From: Strigops habroptila
Taxonomy: Eukaryota; Chordata; Aves; Psittaciformes; Psittacidae
NCBI RefSeq assembly: GCF_004027225.2
Contig: NC_044288.2
Coordinates: 21,462,744-21,526,743, forward strand
Reading direction: 5' to 3'
Length of the DNA: 64,000 nt
The position numbers and the translations under genes are program-made. The notes under the pieces are model-generated. The model did no database searches and was not told where the DNA came from. It was given only the letters and a program-made list of their open reading frames with translations. This document shows positions 58,567-64,000 of this stretch, one piece after another (positions within the stretch are counted from its first letter, which is position 1; each line of letters starts with the position of its first letter).

Positions 58567-61014
58567 ATGGGTGCTGCGGGAAGGCGCTGGAGCCGAAGGG
58601 AGCGAGCGCTACTGTGGGGCGTCCTAGTGGCGGTGTGGGACGCGGCGTGGGGGCAGCTGCGCTACTCGGTTCCCGAGGAGCTGCCCAAGGGCTCGTTCGT
58701 GGGCGACGTGGCCAAAGACCTGGGGCTGGAGCTGCCAGCGCTCCGCGACCGCGGCGTCCGAGTCGTCTCCGAAGGTAGGACGCAGTATTTCGCCCTGCAC
58801 GGGAAGACGGGCCATTTGGTGACTGCGGAGAGGATAGACAGGGAGCAGCTGTGCCGGCTAGTGGAGAAATGCGTGCTGCGGTGCGAGGTGATAGTGGAGG
58901 GGGAAATGAAGGTTTACAGAATCGAAGTTGAGATCGCGGATATTAACGACAACGCCCCCAGCTTTCGACCAGCAGAAAAAGAACTGAGAATGAGCGAGAC
59001 GACAGCCCCGGGGTCGCGGTTTCCCCTAGCCGAGGCTCACGACCCGGACTCGGGCCCCAATTCGCTGCAGCGCTACGAGCTGAGCGGCGACGAGCACTTC
59101 TCGCTGGCCGTGCAGGCGGGCCCCGGCGGGGATCAGCGTCCCGAGCTGGTGCTGGCGAAGGCGCTGGACCGCGAGGAGGCGGCGTTTCACGAGCTGGTGC
59201 TGAGGGCGAGCGACGGCGGAGAGCCTGCGCGGACGGGCACGGCGCGGATCCGCGTGGCCGTGTTGGACGCCAACGACAACGCGCCCGTGTTCAGCCAGGC
59301 GGAGTACACAGTGCGTGTGCCCGAGGACGTGCCCGTGGGCTCCATCCTCGTCACCGTCACGGCTGCCGACGCCGACGAGGGGCTGAACGGACACGTGAAA
59401 TACAGTTTCCATAAAATTTCAGACCGGGCGTCGGAACTTTTACAGCTGGACTCTGAGACGGGAGAAATATCCCTGAAGGACGTTTTGGACTTTGAGGAAA
59501 TTTCCACACACGAACTGCAGGTGCAGGCACTCGACGGAGGAGAGCTATTCGGTACAGCGAAAGTCGGGATTACGGTGACAGACGTCAACGACAACGCACC
59601 AGAGATTTCAGTGCGGTCGGCTCTGAGTGAAATCTCAGAGGACGCGCCGCCGGGGACGGTGGTGGCCCTGCTGCACGTGCAGGACCGGGACTCGGGGGCG
59701 AACGGCCAGGTGCGGTGCAGCATCGGCGAGAGCCTCCCGTTCCGCCTGGAGAAGTCCTTTGAGGACTACTACCGCGTGGTGACGTCGGGGGAGATGGACC
59801 GCGAGAAGGTGTCGGAGTACAACGTGACGGTGCGGGCGGCGGACGGCGGGTCGCCGGCGCTGGAGAGCAGCGCGGTGCTGTCGCTGCGGGTGCTGGACGT
59901 GAACGACAACGCGCCGGTGTTCGCGGAGGCGCGCTACAGCGCCCGCCTGGCCGAGAACAACGCGGCGGGCGCGCTGGTGCTGACGGTGCGGGCGTGGGAC
60001 GCGGACTGGGGGCAGAACGCGCGCGTGCGGTACCGGCTGTCGGAGGGGCGAGTGCGGGGCGCGCCGCTCTCGTCGTACGTGTCGGTGCAGGCGGAGACGG
60101 GCGCGCTGTACGCACTGCGCTCCTTCGACTACGAGGAAGTGCGCGAGGTGCGGCTGTGGGTGCGGGCGGAGGACGGCGGCGCGCCGGCGCTGAGCAGCAA
60201 CGTGTCGGTGCGGCTGGAGATCGTGGACGAGAACGACAACGCGCCGCAGGTGCTGTACCCGCCGGCGGCGGCGCCGTCGTCCGCGGCGGGCGCGGGCTGG
60301 GCGGGCGTGGAGCTGGCGCCGCGCTCGGCGGAGCCCGGGGCGCTGGTGGCCAAGGTGGTGGCGGTGGACGCGGACGCGGGGCAGAACGCGTGGCTGTCGT
60401 ACGAGCTGGCCAAGGCGACGGAGCCGGGGCTGTTCCGCGTGGGGCTGCACAGCGGCGAGGTGCGCACGGCGCGCTTCCCGCTGGCTCGCGACGCGGCGCG
60501 GCAGAGCCTGGTGGTGGTGGTGAAGGACCACGGGCGGCCGGCGCTGTCGGCCACGGCCACGCTGACGGTGGTGCTGGCCGAGAGCGTGGCCGAGCTGCTC
60601 TCGGAGCTGGGCAGCGCGGCGGCGGCGACGCCGGGCGAGCCGGCCGGCAGCCTCACGCGCTGGCTGGTGCTGGCCGTGGCGGCCGTGTCCTGCCTCTTCC
60701 TCGCCTTCCTGCTGCTGCTGCTGGCGCTGCGCCTGCGGCGCTGGCGCCGCTCGCAGCTGCTGGCGGCGGCGGGCAGCGCCGCCTTGCGCGGCGTCCCGGC
60801 CTCGCACTTCGTGGGCATCGACGGCGTCCGCGCCTTCCTGCACTCCTACTCGCACGAGGTGTCGCTCACGGCCGACTCGCGCAAGAGCCAGCTCCGCTTG
60901 TCGGCCGGCAGCTGCTGCGACACCCTCCCGGCCCGGCCGCCGCCCGACGAGCCCGCGCCGCTGCTCGGGGAGGATTCTTCGGCCGCCCTCTGCGCGGATC
61001 CCGCCGCTGCCCCG
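58567..61014 (+). CDS. PCDHGA: Protocadherin gamma-A-like variable exon 4
   Basis: An 816-residue variable exon, starting MGAAGRRWSRRERALLWGVL in the same ATG context as gamma-A 3. It holds signal peptide, EC1 (QLRYSVPEELPKGS, loop CRLVEKC as in gamma-A 1), EC2-EC6 with linkers DINDNAP, DANDNAP, DVNDNAP (twice) and DENDNAP, membrane helix 698-721, and the same tail as gamma-A 3. The donor is CCG|GTGAGT, phase 0; the frame runs on for a further 185 codons into the intron to a stop at 61572. The 5' UTR, EC1-EC2 and EC4-to-tail DNA is almost identical to gamma-A 3. EC3 (about 59400-59575) is clearly different, with FHKISDRASELLQL in place of LKKITDKASKILQL. Confidence 0.94.
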
Positions 61015-61020
61015 GTGAGT
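61012..61020 (+). other. Splice donor of gamma-A exon 4
   Basis: CCG|GTGAGT, phase 0, identical to the donor at 49406. Confidence 0.8.
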
Positions 61021-64000
61021 TCTTTCCAGGAGTCTTTCTCTGCGCTGCTTCATTCCCTTTGCTGCTGGTCGGGCCTTTTCCCGGCGGGTTCCGTGTGCCG
61101 CGAGGGGAGTCGTGGGGACGAGGAAGGCAAAGCTCATTTGAACCCCGTGGTGGGTGCTGGTGCTTTTGCTCCCGGGAGGCGAATGCGGGGGATGCTCAGG
61201 TTCCCAGCGGGTGGGGAGGAGCGAGGCTTCTGCGCGTATGACTTTCTTTTGTGTTTTACCACGTTCTTGCTGTTTCATGGTCTTCTGCGACCCATTGTCT
61301 TCTCGTGGTTTCTGCCTGCTTTTGTTGTGCAACTTGACATTTTTTATCTGAAGCGTCATGAGCAGACAATCTGTCTTCACCTTAGTGTAGATATGAAAAG
61401 ATGTGCAAAGAACACCATGTACGTGTTGAAGTGTTGGACAGGATACTCAGAGCGAGGCTGCTGCAGACGGGACTTTCCTTGGAGCAGCTTTGTGTTTTTC
61501 CACGTCTTTGCTTTGTTTATGCTGTTTAGTGACTCCATCTCTCCTGGAGGTCCGTGCTTGGTTTTCTTTTAAACCTTGACCTTTCCCGTTTGAAATGTCG
61601 TGAGCATTCAGTGTGTCTTCATCTTAGTGCAGAGATATTAAAGGTATGCAAGGAATACGATGCGAGTATGAAGGATTCTTAAAGTGGGTCCTGAGAGATG
61701 TGGCCTACAGTTGTGTCCTGCAGTGTGAGTTTCATCATCACAAATAATGTCTGCTAGAAGAGGTGTTACTCCAACTGTGTCGGGAGCCCTGAGAGGTTCT
61801 TCACGCGTGTTTGCAGGTTGTTGTGACAGTTTAATGATGACAAATGCCTTAGAGGTAGCTTTGGGAGGAACCAACTTGTTATTCATTCTCTATTAAAGAC
61901 CTGAATTTCTCTAAGAGCCATTATGAAGAATACCACGTTATGATCCTTTTGTTTTTCCATGTCTTAACTTGTTCCTTGCTCATTGTGTTGATCTGGACAT
62001 GGGCCATTGCTCTCATGGGATGTGGAAATCAGTTCTGTTACATCTTTCTGCCTGTCCCGCATGTTCCTTTCATGTTTAGAGCTATAAAGATGTGTGAGAG
62101 AGATCAGATTGGTTACTGTTGTATTTGTGTCCCGTATGTACCTTTCATGTTTACAGCTGTAATGAGAAAGACTTTCATAGAAGTGTTTTCTTAAAATGTC
62201 ACTGGAAGAAATGCTCTTGCTTGTCACTTAGACATTGTGAGAAGTCAAATATTACCGTGGTAAGAAGTTTTCTGTGCAATTCCTTTCTAATCTGTCTGTA
62301 GATGAGGAAGACCAATGGTAGCGATGTAGCTGTGAAGAGTTTGAGGACAGTCTCGTTGGCGCTGTGTGTGCAGAGGTACTTGTGGAGACAACGCCTGTGT
62401 TGTGTTGATTCCCAGGGTTTATTATTGGTCTGTGGAATAATGATTCTGATTGTGTCTTATTTTTTTATATCGCTTTGCTTGAATTTTTCTTTCCTATTGC
62501 ATGAGCATAGACATACAGAAACCATTGATCTTTGAGTCATGGACTTCTAAGTTGCTCATGTTCTGAAGGAGGATTATGGTGGTTTTGAGCTGATACTTTG
62601 ACAACTAGGTCTTTATCAGAGACGCATATCGCTTATGCACTTAAGAATGTTCTCCATTGCTTTCAAGTACTGTTATGAGCAGATAAATCTCTCTATACAT
62701 GTCTGTGTTGTGGTCCTTGTTCTCAGTCAGAGGCAGCATGTGCACCTTCTCCTTCACTGGTGTCTGTCCAGAAATGTAGCTTTCCTGTTGCATAACATTT
62801 GGACAGGGTGAGAATTTCTTTCTGTTCAGAGGCAGGGCTGGTGAAAAAGTTTGCCGTGGTATCATTTGAAATTTCTAAAATATACATAGATGGTCTGCAG
62901 AGAAGGGTTTGAGAAGAGTCTCGGTGCTGCTCTGTTTGTGGACGTAACAGTGGAAACATGACATGTGTTATGTTGGTTCCCAAGGTTTGTCACTGGCTTA
63001 CAGAAAATTATTCTGAAGGTGTCATATTTTGGAATATCACTTTGCTTGGGCTAAACCTCCAAGCTGTGGGTTCTTCAGTTTGCTTTTCTGTTCCTTGATC
63101 AGTCAGTGACCATAAACGTACACTTTATGTTAAGCTTTGAGAGTCATTTATCTTCCAAGTTGCCCATGTGCTAAGGAAGGATGATGGTGTCTTTGAGCTG
63201 ATACTTTCATGACTGGGTCTTTATCAGAGTTGCATATCGCTTATGCAGTTCAGAATATTTTTTATATTGCTTCCAGGTAGTGTGATGGGCAGAGAAATCA
63301 CTTTGCATGTGTCCATGTTGCAATCCATGGTCTTACTAAGGAGAAGCTGTGTGTGCAACTTTTCTTTCAGTGGAGTCTGTCTACAAATGTAGCTTTCCTC
63401 GTAACTTTAGGCGGGGTGAAAATTCTGTCTGTCCACAGACAGGGCAGGTGTAAAGGTTTGTTGTGGTATAATCTGGAATGTCTATAAGATGTAAAGGTGG
63501 TGTAAAAATCTAGTTTGTCCTGGTTTGATGAGGCCCACAGTCATGATTCCATGCATTTACCTCTTTCTTTATTGGCCAAAGAAATTGCCTTGAGGGAATG
63601 TGGCTATGGTCTGTGGTGTGAACTCTTGTAGAGGTTTTACCATCTAGATTCTCCTTTTGCATACCTACTGAAACACTCTGAAATGTTAAGCTATGATGTC
63701 TTCAATTCTACAGGTTCCCCATTCTTGCCTTGTTTGTTCTCCAGGTCCAGGGCTTCATTGTCCCTGCTAACACTTAAAACATTAAAAGATCTCTTACACT
63801 TGTTGGACTGGGGCAATAGTTTCCATCCATAACCTGAAGGTGTTCAGCTGCCAAAAAAAAGACTTTGATATACCTGTTTCCCTGAGATATCACAGAATGA
63901 CATGCTCTTTCAACTGTGGCTGACATATGGCCAAAATGCTGGATGTTGTCGTTGGTGCAACTAAGGCTGTAAATGGAGAGCAAGGAGGCTGAGAGGCTGG
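61015..64000. other. Spacer after gamma-A 4, to window end
   Basis: 61015-61570 is intron-side sequence related to 49409-49800. From about 61640 the gamma spacer repeat begins again (homologous to 37070-38980 and 51200-53000) and is cut by the window end. No gene is visible. The next variable exon should lie to the right. Confidence 0.65.
61640..64000 (+). repeat. Gamma spacer repeat, copy at window end
   Basis: Matches copy A in order. 61800-61980 aligns with 37190-37400, 63250-63540 with 38060-38330, and 63600-64000 with 38390-38790. Confidence 0.65.

Noticed and set aside
1-64000. tRNA, rRNA, CRISPR arrays or bacterial-type operons
   Set aside because: None were seen. Gene structure, splice donors and CR1 elements all point to a vertebrate nuclear genome.

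Overview
This window is a piece of a vertebrate clustered protocadherin (Pcdh) locus, almost certainly from a bird. Eight intact or partial large cadherin exons and one broken one lie in tandem on the + strand. The spacers are full of CR1-type LINEs, including copies that end in the avian CR1 3' octamer repeat (ATTCTRTG)n. The species cannot be read from the sequence; a CR1-J-like look would fit a songbird, but that is only an impression.

Layout. Positions 1-19097 hold three PCDHB-like single-exon genes (the first cut by the window edge). Each runs signal peptide, six cadherin (EC) repeats, one membrane helix and a short tail that closes with its own stop codon. From 26130 the exons change type. 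They encode signal peptide, EC1-6, membrane helix and variable cytoplasmic tail, then end in frame at a 5' splice site, as PCDHG variable exons do. Their order is gamma-A (26130-28577), gamma-B (31338-33752), a broken gamma-A (35804-37014), gamma-B (42093-44516), gamma-A (46961-49408) and gamma-A (58567-61014). The constant exons and C-type genes are not in the window and should lie beyond 64000. So this is the beta/gamma boundary of the cluster.

Regulation. All eight visible promoters carry the same 18-bp element 190-310 bp upstream of the ATG (consensus GGGTGNNGCTGNNGGCC, slightly degenerate). It resembles a forward-oriented CTCF core and sits where the mammalian Pcdh CSE lies. This fits stochastic promoter choice by CTCF/cohesin looping.

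Evolution. The locus has grown by tandem duplication and been reshaped by sequence exchange. The beta spacers repeat one another, with three homologous minus-strand CR1 copies at matching places. The spacer after the third beta gene keeps the empty sites of CR1s present in the first two. The gamma-B/gamma-A pair is duplicated as a module. Gamma exons are near-identical from EC4/EC5 to the tail, very GC-rich, but differ in discrete blocks of EC1-EC4, which points to biased gene conversion. One gamma-A copy is dead (10-nt frameshift deletion, lost EC5 to tail). Fragments of a post-gamma-B spacer before the last gamma-A exon suggest a lost gamma-B gene.

Together the exons encode alternative cell-surface recognition isoforms for neuronal self/non-self discrimination. 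I found no RNA genes, CRISPR arrays or host genes of other families.
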